Made by a program: the position numbers and the translations under genes. This document shows, piece by piece, positions 33,809-42,244 of a stretch of DNA of 55,569 nucleotides. The notes below the pieces were generated by a model. The model was not told the DNA's origin. It worked only from the letters and a program-made list of their open reading frames with translations, and searched no databases. The number at the start of each line of letters is the position of its first letter. Within the stretch, counting starts at the first letter, position 1. This stretch comes from Fimenecus sp036652055 (GTDB lineage: Bacteria; Bacillota; Clostridia; Oscillospirales; Acutalibacteraceae), in the NCBI GenBank assembly GCA_036652055.1, contig JAVVWP010000011.1, positions 1-55,569 on the forward strand. The letters run 5' to 3'.

Positions 33809-35089
33809 ATGAATGATAGACAATTAGCGTTTAAAATATTAAATAAAATCGAGAGAGATAATTCCTATTCTAATTTAGTTCTTGACCATTATCTTTCTTC
33901 AAATGATAATGACAATAAATCCAACGCATTTGTATCGGCATTAGTTTATGGCGTTACAGAAAGGCGAATAACTTTAGACTACATACTTTCTCTCTTTTTA
34001 AAACAGTCAATAAATAGACTTAAACCTGAGGTTTTGACAATACTTAGGTTAGGCGTTTTACAGCTAAAATTTATGAACAGCATTCCGGTATCTGCTGCGG
34101 TAAATGAAAGCGTTAATTTGTCAAAAAAGAATTCGTGTAGCTTTGCCTCAGGGCTTATTAATTCGGTGCTGCGAAAAATATCATCAACTGAAATTGAAAT
34201 GCCAAGTACAGAAGATGATGTTTATAATTTAAGCGTTTTGTATTCTTGCCCTATGCCACTTGTAAAACATTATATTGACGATTATGGAAAAGAAGATGCT
34301 GTCGGCATATTAAAATCATCAATAGGTGCAGCTCAAATTACGGCAAGAGTTAATACTTTAAAAGTTACAACAGATGAGCTTATAAGCTTATTGCAAAGCG
34401 AAAATATTACGGCATTAAAATATGAGCCACTCGAAAACACAATAATTATAAAAGATGCAGGGCATATCGAACACCTTAATGCTTATAAAAAAGGCTTGTT
34501 TCATATTCAAGATACAGCAAGCACAATAGCTATAAATTCACTTGAATTAAAAGAAGGTCAAACTTTAATTGATGCTTGCTCTGCACCTGGCGGAAAAGCG
34601 TTTACAGCTGCTGAAATAATGAACAATAATGGCAAAATAGTTGCTATTGACCTTTATGAGCAGAGAGTTAAATTAATAAGTGACGGCGCAAAACGATTGT
34701 CAATTGATATAATTGATACAAAGGCTATGGACTCGTCAATTCCCTGTGAGGATTTAATAAATATTGCAGACAGAGTACTTTGCGATGTTCCGTGTTCAGG
34801 ACTTGGAGTTATTCGAAAAAAGCCTGAAATACGCTATAAGGATTTAGCTTTTATTGACAATTTGACTGTTTTGCAGTACAATATCTTGGCTACCTCATCA
34901 AAATATTTAAAAAAAGGCGGAATTCTTGTTTATTCTACCTGCACTTTAAATAAGGCGGAAAACGATGAGATATGCGATAAATTTTTAAAAAATAATAATG
35001 AATTTGAACCTTTAGGTGATTATACTACCTTAATGCCACATAAAAATGACTGTGACGGTTTCTTTATTGCTAAGTTCAGGAGAGTTTAA
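33809..35089 (+). CDS. rsmB: 16S rRNA (cytosine-967-C5)-methyltransferase
   Basis: Encodes 426 residues. The N-terminal NusB-like RNA-binding domain (1-135) is followed by the methyltransferase domain with S-adenosylmethionine loop DACSAPGGKAFTAAEIM, the motif IV DVPCSGLGVIRKKPEIRY and the catalytic Cys in YSTCTLNKAEND. All are as in RsmB/Sun. It is three bases from yugP and ends two bases before the rlmN TTG. Confidence 0.95.
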   Translation: MNDRQLAFKILNKIERDNSYSNLVLDHYLSSNDNDNKSNAFVSALVYGVTERRITLDYILSLFLKQSINRLKPEVLTILRLGVLQLKFMNSIPVSAAVNESVNLSKKNSCSFASGLINSVLRKISSTEIEMPSTEDDVYNLSVLYSCPMPLVKHYIDDYGKEDAVGILKSSIGAAQITARVNTLKVTTDELISLLQSENITALKYEPLENTIIIKDAGHIEHLNAYKKGLFHIQDTASTIAINSLELKEGQTLIDACSAPGGKAFTAAEIMNNNGKIVAIDLYEQRVKLISDGAKRLSIDIIDTKAMDSSIPCEDLINIADRVLCDVPCSGLGVIRKKPEIRYKDLAFIDNLTVLQYNILATSSKYLKKGGILVYSTCTLNKAENDEICDKFLKNNNEFEPLGDYTTLMPHKNDCDGFFIAKFRRV

Positions 35090-35090
35090 T

Positions 35091-36134
35091 TTGAACAAAA
35101 TAGATTTAAGGTCAATGACACTTGATGAGTTAACTGAAAAAGTTAAAGAACTCGAACTGCCAAAGTTTAGAGCAAATCAAATTTATTCTTGGGCATTTCA
35201 AAAAGGCGTTACTGATTTTTCTAAAATGACAAATTTATCAAAAGATTTAAAAGAAACCTTAGAAAAACATTTTACTCTTACCAATTGTCGAATTGATATT
35301 AAACTAAAATCTCAAATTGATGATACAGTTAAATATCTTTTTGAATTAAATAAAGGCGAATTTGTAGAGTGCGTAGTTATGAAATACAAATATGGCTACT
35401 CAATTTGCATTTCTTCTCAACTTGGCTGTAAAATGGGTTGTACCTTTTGTGCATCTGCAATTGGCGGATTTAAAAGAAATTTACTGCCATCTGAAATGCT
35501 ATCTGAAATATTAACTGCTCAAAATGATTTAGGCGTAAGAATTTCGCATATAGTTTTAATGGGAACAGGCGAGCCGCTTGACAATTATGACAATGTAACT
35601 AAATTTTTAGAGCTTGTAACAAGTGAAAACTCGTTAAATATAAGTATGCGACATATCTCACTTTCGACTTGTGGAATTGTTCCAAAAATATATGACCTTG
35701 CAGAAAAAAAGCTTGGGCTGACGCTTTCTGTGTCACTCCATGCACCAAATGATAAAATCCGATCTCTTACTATGCCTGTAAACAATAAATGGAATATCGA
35801 TGAATTAATTGCAGCTTGTAAATATTATACAAAAACGACAAGTAGGCGAATTTCTTTTGAATATGCAATGATAAATGGTTTTAATGATACCGATGAATGT
35901 GCATCAGAGCTTGCAAACAGACTTAGAGGAATGCTCTGTCATGTTAATTTAATTCCAATAAATAGCGTTAAAGAAAAAAGTTATAAGCGAAGCAGTGATG
36001 ACCGATTAAAGCGGTTTTCAGATATTTTGACCAAAAGGGGAATTACTGTCACAGTTAGGCGAACTCTCGGAAGTGACATAAACGCTTCGTGCGGTCAACT
36101 TAGAGCATCAAAAGTAGAAGGTGATAGGTCTTGA
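35091..36134 (+). CDS. rlmN: Dual-specificity 23S rRNA / tRNA adenine-C2 methyltransferase
   Basis: Encodes 347 residues from TTG seven bases behind CAGGAGAG. It is a radical S-adenosylmethionine enzyme that methylates A2503 of 23S rRNA and A37 of some tRNAs. The cluster motif GCKMGCTFC gives Cys113, 117 and 120; GEPLDNYDNV and the C-terminal resolving Cys in ASCGQLR are present. It ends overlapping the prpC start (TTGA). Confidence 0.95.
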   Translation: MNKIDLRSMTLDELTEKVKELELPKFRANQIYSWAFQKGVTDFSKMTNLSKDLKETLEKHFTLTNCRIDIKLKSQIDDTVKYLFELNKGEFVECVVMKYKYGYSICISSQLGCKMGCTFCASAIGGFKRNLLPSEMLSEILTAQNDLGVRISHIVLMGTGEPLDNYDNVTKFLELVTSENSLNISMRHISLSTCGIVPKIYDLAEKKLGLTLSVSLHAPNDKIRSLTMPVNNKWNIDELIAACKYYTKTTSRRISFEYAMINGFNDTDECASELANRLRGMLCHVNLIPINSVKEKSYKRSSDDRLKRFSDILTKRGITVTVRRTLGSDINASCGQLRASKVEGDRS

Positions 36135-36859
36135 AGATTGTAGCAAAAACCGATGTAGGAAAAATAAGAGAAAACAATCAAGATTCATATGCGGCAGGCG
36201 AGCTTCCAAATGGAGTGGCGTGGGCGGTAGTATGTGATGGAATGGGTGGAGTTGCAGGCGGAAATGTTGCATCTTCAACAGCAGTTAAAGTCATTTCTGA
36301 ACAGATAACTTCGGCGTATCGATTTGGTATGAGTGCAAAGTCAATTAAAAATATGCTTATATCAGCAATTACCGCTGCAAACATCAGTGTTTTTGATATT
36401 AGTAAAGCTAATGAAGAACTTGATGGAATGGGTACAACGGTAGTGTGTGCAATCGTTACTGGCGGAATTGCTTATATTGCCCATGCAGGTGATAGCAGAG
36501 CATATTTGCTTTCAAAAGGCAGTTTAATTCAACTCACTCGTGACCATTCAATGGTTCAAGATTTAGTTGAAGATGGTAAGATTACAGAAGATGAAGCAAA
36601 ATTTCACCCAAGAAAAAACATAATCACCAGAGCGCTTGGTGTTGATGATGAAATAAGAATAGATTTTAGCGAGCGTGAACTATTATTAAATGACACCTTG
36701 CTACTTTGTACCGACGGGCTTACCAATTTCGTTGAAAACGATGAAATTTGTCAGTTGACAAACGATAATATGTATTATGAATTTGCAGATAGACTTGTGT
36801 CAAGAGCAAATAAAAATGGCGGCGGAGATAATATAACCGTTGTCGCAATAGCTTATTAA
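36131..36859 (+). CDS. prpC: PP2C-family Ser/Thr protein phosphatase
   Basis: Encodes 242 residues from TTG behind AAGGTGA. Metal-binding PP2C motifs are seen in order: TDVGKIRENNQD, VCDGMGG, HAGDSRAYL, LLCTDGLTNFV and GGGDNITVV. It dephosphorylates proteins phosphorylated by the adjacent PASTA kinase. The gene overlaps rlmN by four bases and is followed by prkC, the normal signalling pair of Bacillota. Confidence 0.95.
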   Translation: MKIVAKTDVGKIRENNQDSYAAGELPNGVAWAVVCDGMGGVAGGNVASSTAVKVISEQITSAYRFGMSAKSIKNMLISAITAANISVFDISKANEELDGMGTTVVCAIVTGGIAYIAHAGDSRAYLLSKGSLIQLTRDHSMVQDLVEDGKITEDEAKFHPRKNIITRALGVDDEIRIDFSERELLLNDTLLLCTDGLTNFVENDEICQLTNDNMYYEFADRLVSRANKNGGGDNITVVAIAY

Positions 36860-36872
36860 GGAGTGTAGTGTT

Positions 36873-39002
36873 TTGGATAATTATTGTGGAAAAAGACTTG
36901 ATGGTCGTTATGAGATCAAAGAAATAATCGGTGTTGGTGGAATGGCGGTTGTTTATAAAGCTTATGACAATATCGATGACAGAACTGTTGCAGTTAAAAT
37001 CCTAAAAGAGGAATTTTTGGCAAATGAGGAGTTCCGCCGTAGATTTAAAAACGAATCAAAGGCTATCGCAGTTTTATCACATCCTAATATAGTCAAGGTT
37101 TATGATGTAAGCTTTGGCGATAGGCTTCAATATATTGTTATGGAATATATTGAGGGCATAACATTAAAAGAATATATTGAACAGCAAAAAATCATAAATT
37201 GGAAAGAAGCTGTTCATTTTGTAAGTCAAATTTTAAAAGCATTGCAACACGCTCACGATAAAGGAATAGTTCATCGTGATGTTAAACCTCAAAACATTAT
37301 GCTTTTACAAGACGGAACTATAAAAGTTACTGATTTTGGCATAGCTCGCTTTAGTCGTGGCGATACCAAAACTATGACAGAAAAAGCAATAGGTTCTGTT
37401 CATTATATAAGCCCTGAGCAGGCAAGGGGCGAAATTACTGATGATAAGGCTGATCTCTATTCTGTTGGCGTTGTAATGTATGAAATGCTAACAGGCGAGC
37501 TTCCTTTCCAGTCAGATAGTGCAGTTTCTGTTGCAATAATGCAGCTTCAGCAAAATGCAAAGCGTCCTCGTGAATTAAACCCAGAAATCCCACTTGGGCT
37601 TGAGCAAATAACGCTTCGTGCAATGCAAAAAAATGCTCGTGACCGCTATCAATCAGCGGCAGAAATGTTGCTTGATATTGATGAATTTAAGAGAAATCCA
37701 TCAATTAAATTTGATTACAATTATTTTGTCGACAATGAACCAACAAGATTTGTCGATTCAAATGCAGCGGTTGCTCCAATAAAGACGAATGACGATATAG
37801 CAGAAGAAGATGAATATACACCATCTACAAACAAAACTATGCCGATTTTATTTGGAATAGTTGCAGGTCTTGTCGTTATAATTGCAATAGTTGCAGGCGT
37901 TTTATTTGCAAAGAATGTTAAAAAGGTCGAAGTTCCAAACTTCCTTGACAAAAATTATACTGAAGATATTTTAACAAATGAAGAATATAAAGAGAATTTC
38001 AAATTTGAAATTGCCTCTGTTGAAAGTAAAGACAAAAAAGCAGGAATGGTTTTAACTCAAACACCAGCAGCAGGCGAAAAGATAAAAAAAGGCAAAACAA
38101 TCAAACTTGAGATTGCTAAGAATGATGATAATATATTGATTGATGGCATTGTCGGGCTTCAGTCTGCGGAGGCTGAAAAGAAGCTAAAGGAAAATGGATT
38201 TTCTGTAAAGGTTATATTGAATTATAAAAAAGATATTCCAGTAGGGCAGGTTTTTGATTCTGCACCGGCTGAAGGGACATATTCGCAAAAAGGCACATTA
38301 GTTACAATTTATGCAGCTACTGATGAAAATCCTAACGAGGCAATAGTTCCAAATCTTATTGATTATAGTCAAGATATTGCCAAAAAGCTTATAGAAACAG
38401 CAGGATTTAAAATGGGCGAGGTCAAAGAGGAAAACAGCAACAAACCTAAAGGAATGGTTATTTCTCAAACTCCGTCAAAAGGTGAAGCCGCAGAGGCAGG
38501 CTCGCCTGTTAATATAGTTATCAGCTCAGGAGTACCGGCTGAATCTACTGCAAAGATTTTAGTTACGCTTCCAAATACAGGTGCAAGTGGTAGTGTTATG
38601 AAAGTTTACCTAAACAGTGTAGTTAGCTTTTCATATAACGATGTTCTGCTAAACGGTGGAGTAAAAACCGTTGAAATTAAAGGAACAGGGGCAACTAACA
38701 CTTTCTCAATTGTCATTGATGATATAACTGTTAAAGAGGGAAAAATCGACTTTACAAAGTCACCAGCTGATATTACAGACATTGTTGACCACGAGTATTC
38801 TAAATTACAGGTAATTCCTAATAAAATCATAGGAATGTCTGTTGCAGATGCAAAAAAAGAACTTGAATTAGCAGGATTTTTCAATATTTATGTTGAGGGT
38901 GCAGTAAATGATGCAGCGGCAAAGGTCGTTTCAGTCGTGCCAACACCTGATGCAACTAAAAAATATCCGCTAACAGAAAAAATAACATTGACAGTCAAAT
39001 AA
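36873..39002 (+). CDS. prkC: PASTA-domain Ser/Thr protein kinase
   Basis: Encodes 709 residues from TTG. Kinase domain 13-275: glycine loop GVGGMAVVY, ATP Lys42, catalytic HRDVKPQN (134-141) and DFG (154-156). A membrane span lies at 324-346. Outside are PASTA repeats at about 352-419, 420-488 and 491-559, then a segment of about 80 residues (561-640) that does not look like PASTA, then a last PASTA at 645-709. The kinase senses muropeptides or lipid II and controls wall metabolism, germination and translation. rsgA follows two bases later. Confidence 0.94.
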   Translation: MDNYCGKRLDGRYEIKEIIGVGGMAVVYKAYDNIDDRTVAVKILKEEFLANEEFRRRFKNESKAIAVLSHPNIVKVYDVSFGDRLQYIVMEYIEGITLKEYIEQQKIINWKEAVHFVSQILKALQHAHDKGIVHRDVKPQNIMLLQDGTIKVTDFGIARFSRGDTKTMTEKAIGSVHYISPEQARGEITDDKADLYSVGVVMYEMLTGELPFQSDSAVSVAIMQLQQNAKRPRELNPEIPLGLEQITLRAMQKNARDRYQSAAEMLLDIDEFKRNPSIKFDYNYFVDNEPTRFVDSNAAVAPIKTNDDIAEEDEYTPSTNKTMPILFGIVAGLVVIIAIVAGVLFAKNVKKVEVPNFLDKNYTEDILTNEEYKENFKFEIASVESKDKKAGMVLTQTPAAGEKIKKGKTIKLEIAKNDDNILIDGIVGLQSAEAEKKLKENGFSVKVILNYKKDIPVGQVFDSAPAEGTYSQKGTLVTIYAATDENPNEAIVPNLIDYSQDIAKKLIETAGFKMGEVKEENSNKPKGMVISQTPSKGEAAEAGSPVNIVISSGVPAESTAKILVTLPNTGASGSVMKVYLNSVVSFSYNDVLLNGGVKTVEIKGTGATNTFSIVIDDITVKEGKIDFTKSPADITDIVDHEYSKLQVIPNKIIGMSVADAKKELELAGFFNIYVEGAVNDAAAKVVSVVPTPDATKKYPLTEKITLTVK

Positions 39003-39004
39003 GT

Positions 39005-39889
39005 ATGAATAAAATTTTAGACGGAATAATTATAAAAGGCAATAGCGGCTTCTATTATGTAGAAGCCGCTAATGAAGTTTTTGAATGTAAGCCACGAGGC
39101 ATTTTCAGAAAAGACAAAATAACACCGCTTGCAGGGGATTTTGTTAAAATTTCAATTAATGATTTATCTGAAAACACAATAGATGAAATTCTGCCCCGAA
39201 AGAATTTTCTTACAAGACCGCCTGTTGCAAATATAGACAACTTGATTATAGTAGTTTCAACAACAAAGCCCACGCCATCAACGCTTATCATAGACAGGCT
39301 TATTGCTCTTTCAGAATACAAAGGAATAGAACCTGTTTTAGTTTTTACTAAAGATGATTTAAAATCTTCAGACGAAATGCTAAAAATTTATAGCAAAAGT
39401 GGAATAAAAACTATTGTAACATCAATTATATCTGATGATGGCTTAGCTGAAATTAAAGATATATTAAAAGGCAAAATAAGTGCGTTTACAGGGAATTCAG
39501 GCGTTGGCAAAACTACTATTTTAAATAAGTTAGATAATACTCTTTCTCTTGCGACAGCCGAAATAAGCGACAAGCTCGGGCGTGGAAAGCATACAACTCG
39601 AATAGCAGAACTTTTCAAGGTTTGCGGTGGATATATTGCCGACACTGCCGGATTTTCTTCATTAGAGTTTGAAAAGCTTGATATAATCAGAAAAGATGAA
39701 CTACCAAGCTGTTTCAGAGAATTTAATGATTATTTAGGCAAATGCAAATTTTCAACCTGCGCCCACATTAATGATAAGGGCTGTAAAATTGTTGAGGCAG
39801 TTGAAAAAGGTGAAATAAACAAATCACGCCATAATAGTTATGTGGCTATGTATAATGATGTTAAGGATTTAAAAGAATGGAAGCTATAA
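39005..39889 (+). CDS. rsgA: Ribosome small-subunit-dependent GTPase A
   Basis: Encodes 294 residues with the circularly permuted GTPase order: OB fold (5-60), G4 TKDD (115-118), G1 GNSGVGKT (163-170), G3 DTAGF, and a C-terminal zinc site with CKFSTCAHINDKGC. RsgA helps late 30S maturation; in Bacillus it is a PrkC substrate. Its position right after prkC is conserved. It overlaps thiN by 13 bases, and rpe, which lies between the two in Bacillus, is absent. Confidence 0.95.
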   Translation: MNKILDGIIIKGNSGFYYVEAANEVFECKPRGIFRKDKITPLAGDFVKISINDLSENTIDEILPRKNFLTRPPVANIDNLIIVVSTTKPTPSTLIIDRLIALSEYKGIEPVLVFTKDDLKSSDEMLKIYSKSGIKTIVTSIISDDGLAEIKDILKGKISAFTGNSGVGKTTILNKLDNTLSLATAEISDKLGRGKHTTRIAELFKVCGGYIADTAGFSSLEFEKLDIIRKDELPSCFREFNDYLGKCKFSTCAHINDKGCKIVEAVEKGEINKSRHNSYVAMYNDVKDLKEWKL

Positions 39890-40515
39890 TAAAAAATCGC
39901 TGCGTTATTGTTGCAGCAGGTGAGCTTGACAATTTAGACCTACTTAAAAACAATATATTAAATACAGATTTTATAATTGCAGCCGATGGGGGCTATAAAA
40001 AGTGTATAAATATAGATTTAATCCCTGATTTAATAGTGGGAGATTTTGATTCTTCACAAGTCCCTAAAATAAAAACAGAAATCATAAAGCTTAATCCAAT
40101 CAAAGACAGCACAGACACTGAAAATGCACTTTTAATCGGAGCTGAAAAAGGCTTTAAGGATTTCACAATTTTTGGTGCAACTGGCGGAAGGTTTGACCAT
40201 ACCTTTGCTAATATTGCATTAATCTCATCAGCAATAGAAAAAAACATTAATTGCACAATAATTGATGACCATCATAAAATTTATTTCTTAAAAAATGAAA
40301 CTCATAAAATCAAAAACGAAAACAAATATATTTCAATTTTCGCTTATGGCGGTGACTGCGTAGTTAGTTTAAATGGATTTTTTTACCCACTAAATAGCTA
40401 TACTCTTTCAGCAAATTCTGCACTTGGAACAAGCAATGAAATTACCGCTGATTATGGCGAAATAACAGTTCATAAAGGAAAACTTCTCATAATAGAATGT
40501 GAAAAATTCAATTAA
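39877..40515 (+). CDS. thiN: Thiamine pyrophosphokinase
   Basis: Encodes 212 residues. AADGGYKKCINIDLIPDLIVGDFDS is the catalytic and substrate-binding segment with its Asp residues, and GATGGRFDHTFANI is the family signature; the C-terminal half is the thiamine-binding beta sandwich. It converts thiamine to thiamine diphosphate. It overlaps rsgA, as expected for the conserved cluster. Confidence 0.93.
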   Translation: MEAIIKNRCVIVAAGELDNLDLLKNNILNTDFIIAADGGYKKCINIDLIPDLIVGDFDSSQVPKIKTEIIKLNPIKDSTDTENALLIGAEKGFKDFTIFGATGGRFDHTFANIALISSAIEKNINCTIIDDHHKIYFLKNETHKIKNENKYISIFAYGGDCVVSLNGFFYPLNSYTLSANSALGTSNEITADYGEITVHKGKLLIIECEKFN

Positions 40516-40616
40516 TTTTCTATAATTTTATTAACACCTTTTTAATGCCTGCATATATTATAGTAATACGCAAAAAGCCAAATGCTTATTGCTGTAAATG
40601 CAAAGGCGGTGTCAAT

Positions 40617-40769
40617 ATGATTAAAAGAAAAGGGGCAAATGTGGGAATATTATTTGTGATGTTAGGCATAGGTCTAACAATTGCATTCATATTTCCGGCA
40701 CGCTATCTTGTCGTCGTTTTGTCAATAATATTGATAATCAGCGGCATCGCACTGTGCAGAAACTGCTAA
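40617..40769 (+). CDS. Small two-span membrane protein between thiN and spoVM (50 aa)
   Basis: Encodes 50 residues from ATG behind GGCGGTG. After a basic start (MIKRKGANVG) there are two hydrophobic stretches, residues 10-26 and 29-45, with ARYL between them. No named family is recognised. It lies 12 bases ahead of spoVM, whose SD overlaps its end, so both are probably made together, perhaps in the mother cell during sporulation. Conservation of this gene at the same place in other Clostridia would support a sporulation role. Confidence 0.65.
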   Translation: MIKRKGANVGILFVMLGIGLTIAFIFPARYLVVVLSIILIISGIALCRNC

Positions 40770-40781
40770 GGAGGGTTTTTT

Positions 40782-40859
40782 ATGAAAGTAATTGTATTTA
40801 AAGGGCCAAAGGTACTAAGCGGACTTCTGAGAATGATTTTTGGAATAAAAAAGGCGTAG
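40782..40859 (+). CDS. spoVM: Stage V sporulation protein M (SpoVM), 25 aa
   Basis: A 25-codon ORF with an optimal AAGGAGGG SD encodes a peptide that begins MKVIVFKGPKVLSGLLR and ends in FGIKKA. It aligns without gaps to the 26-residue SpoVM of Bacillus subtilis, keeping the key Pro9, the amphipathic helix pattern and the basic residues at 10, 17 and the tail. SpoVM sits on the convex forespore membrane and anchors SpoIVA to start coat assembly. Its place at the end of the prkC-rsgA-thiN cluster matches the Bacillus location. At this length automated gene callers often miss it. Confidence 0.9.
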   Translation: MKVIVFKGPKVLSGLLRMIFGIKKA

Positions 40860-40870
40860 AAAACATAAAA

Positions 40871-40899
40871 CCCTCGAAATTAATTCGAGGGAATTTTTT
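40871..40899. terminator. Bidirectional terminator between spoVM and the PHP gene
   Basis: Eight-base-pair stem CCCTCGAA / TTCGAGGG with an ATTAA loop and a six-T tail on the plus strand; on the minus strand GGG is followed by TTTTAT, so it can also serve the convergent gene. Confidence 0.88.
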
Positions 40900-41578
40900 A
40901 TATATTTTTAATTATTTTATAATTACCATCATTAAGAAGTTTTACTAATTCTTTGTTGCAGGTAATTTTCAAATCCGCTTTAATTCCGCCTCTTGCCTCA
41001 TCGCCAATTTCGTGAAAGTCAGAACCCGAAATCATTTTAAGACCGTTGTTTTTCGCCCAAAGCTCAGCAACTTCATTGTTCGAGTTGTGGCGAATATTTC
41101 CATTATAGATTTCAATTCCATCTAAATATTTAGGGCGTGTAATAGTCATATCATATCTAAAAGGGTGGGCTTGAAAAATAAGCATTCCATTCAGATGTGC
41201 AAGAGTTGAAAAGGTAGGAAGCTTCATATCAATAATATTGGCACTGTTTCTAAGAAATTCTTCAGTCACACCATAAATCAAATAATCATTTTCGCAATTT
41301 TCAATATCGAATTTTAATTCCATTCCTAAATGTATATTTATTCTACCTTTAGCAGCTAAAACAGCTTCGTTGTAGCCTTTCATAAATATATCAACCTTTT
41401 CGTTCCAACTGCTTGCATAATAGGCACTATAATTAAAAGTTGTTTTATTAAAATGGTCAGTTATAACAATATCAGTATAGCCTTTTTTTATATATCTTTC
41501 GACTAATTCTTTAGCAGAAGCTTTTGCACAAAGACTTGTTTCAGAAGTATGTGCGTGCATTTCAATCAGTGAATTCAT
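40898..41578 (-). CDS. PHP-domain metal-dependent phosphoesterase-like protein
   Basis: Encodes 226 residues. Metal-ligand motifs of the PHP fold are in order: HAHTS (His8, His10), ITDHF, a Glu in LGMELKFD, FQAHPFR and SGSDFHE near the end. The family includes histidinol phosphatase and the 3',5'-nucleoside bisphosphate phosphatases, but the sequence does not settle the substrate. AAGGTGA is the SD. It stands alone on the minus strand between two plus-strand operons. Confidence 0.83.
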   Translation of the reverse strand: MNSLIEMHAHTSETSLCAKASAKELVERYIKKGYTDIVITDHFNKTTFNYSAYYASSWNEKVDIFMKGYNEAVLAAKGRINIHLGMELKFDIENCENDYLIYGVTEEFLRNSANIIDMKLPTFSTLAHLNGMLIFQAHPFRYDMTITRPKYLDGIEIYNGNIRHNSNNEVAELWAKNNGLKMISGSDFHEIGDEARGGIKADLKITCNKELVKLLNDGNYKIIKNI

Positions 41579-41616
41579 TTTTTGTTGTCACCTTATTACT
41601 TATATTTTAGAATACA

Positions 41617-41645
41617 AGTATACAATAAAAACGATATAAAGTCGA
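41617..41645 (-). promoter_or_regulatory. Possible promoter for the PHP gene
   Basis: On the minus strand TCGACT (41645-41640) and TATACT (41622-41617) are 17 bases apart, about 40 bases before the start. The -35 is weak. Confidence 0.4.
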
Positions 41646-41665
41646 TAGCTAAATTCATCGTTTTT
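41627..41665. repeat. Inverted repeat in the PHP / transhydrogenase divergent region
   Basis: AAAAACGAT (41627-41635) is repeated inverted as ATCGTTTTT (41657-41665) across 21 bases. It lies just upstream of the -35 of the redox operon and overlaps the putative PHP promoter, so it could be an operator. It does not match the Rex consensus. Confidence 0.4.
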
Positions 41666-41678
41666 AAAACAAATAAAT

Positions 41679-41707
41679 TTGATTTTTTATTCAATATATT
41701 GTATGAT
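41679..41707 (+). promoter_or_regulatory. Sigma-A-like promoter for the NuoE-NuoF-GltD/NuoG operon
   Basis: TTGATT (41679-41684) and TATGAT (41702-41707) have a 17-base spacer, 37 bases before the first ATG and its TTGGAGG SD. Confidence 0.6.
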
Positions 41708-41743
41708 ATGCGTTAGCTATTTTATTTGTTGGAGGAAAAAGTA

Positions 41744-42244
41744 ATGACAGAATGTAAATGCAGTGAAAAAAGTGATTTAACACTTATAAATGATGTGCTT
41801 AATGAATACACAGGCGTGAGTGGTAGCCTTATTACTATTCTACAAAAGGCTCAGGATATTTATGGCTATCTCCCAACCGATGTAATAAAACATATTTCAG
41901 AAAAAACAGGTATAAAGCTTGCTAAAATAATGGGCGTTGCAACATTTTATACCCAGTTTAGATTAAAGCCAATTGGCAAATATTTAATTTTGCTTTGCAA
42001 GGGAACCGCTTGCCATGTAAACGGTTCTGATTTAATCGAAAAGGCAATAATAGAAAAGCTTCAAATTTCTGATGGCGAAACAACTCAAGACGGTATGTTT
42101 TCTCTTAAAAATGTTGCTTGCCTTGGCTGTTGTAGCTTGTCACCAGTTATGATGATTAATGACGAAACTTACGGAACTCTCACGCCTGAAAAGGCAATAA
42201 AAATACTTGATGAATTAAAATTAAAGGAGAGCGAAGCAAAATGA
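41744..42244 (+). CDS. NuoE-like [2Fe-2S] thioredoxin-fold subunit
   Basis: Encodes 166 residues from ATG behind GGAGGAAAA. The N-terminal helical part (LITILQKAQDIYGYLPTDVIKHIS) and the thioredoxin fold with Cys85-x4-Cys90 (CKGTAC) and Cys126-x3-Cys130 (CLGCC) match NuoE/HydC/HndA [2Fe-2S] subunits. It passes electrons to or from the NuoF-like flavin subunit encoded next, with a four-base overlap (ATGA). It is the first gene of the redox operon. Sporomusa Stn, HydABC hydrogenases and NADP hydrogenases all have this subunit, so the complex type is decided by the third gene. Confidence 0.9.
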   Translation: MTECKCSEKSDLTLINDVLNEYTGVSGSLITILQKAQDIYGYLPTDVIKHISEKTGIKLAKIMGVATFYTQFRLKPIGKYLILLCKGTACHVNGSDLIEKAIIEKLQISDGETTQDGMFSLKNVACLGCCSLSPVMMINDETYGTLTPEKAIKILDELKLKESEAK

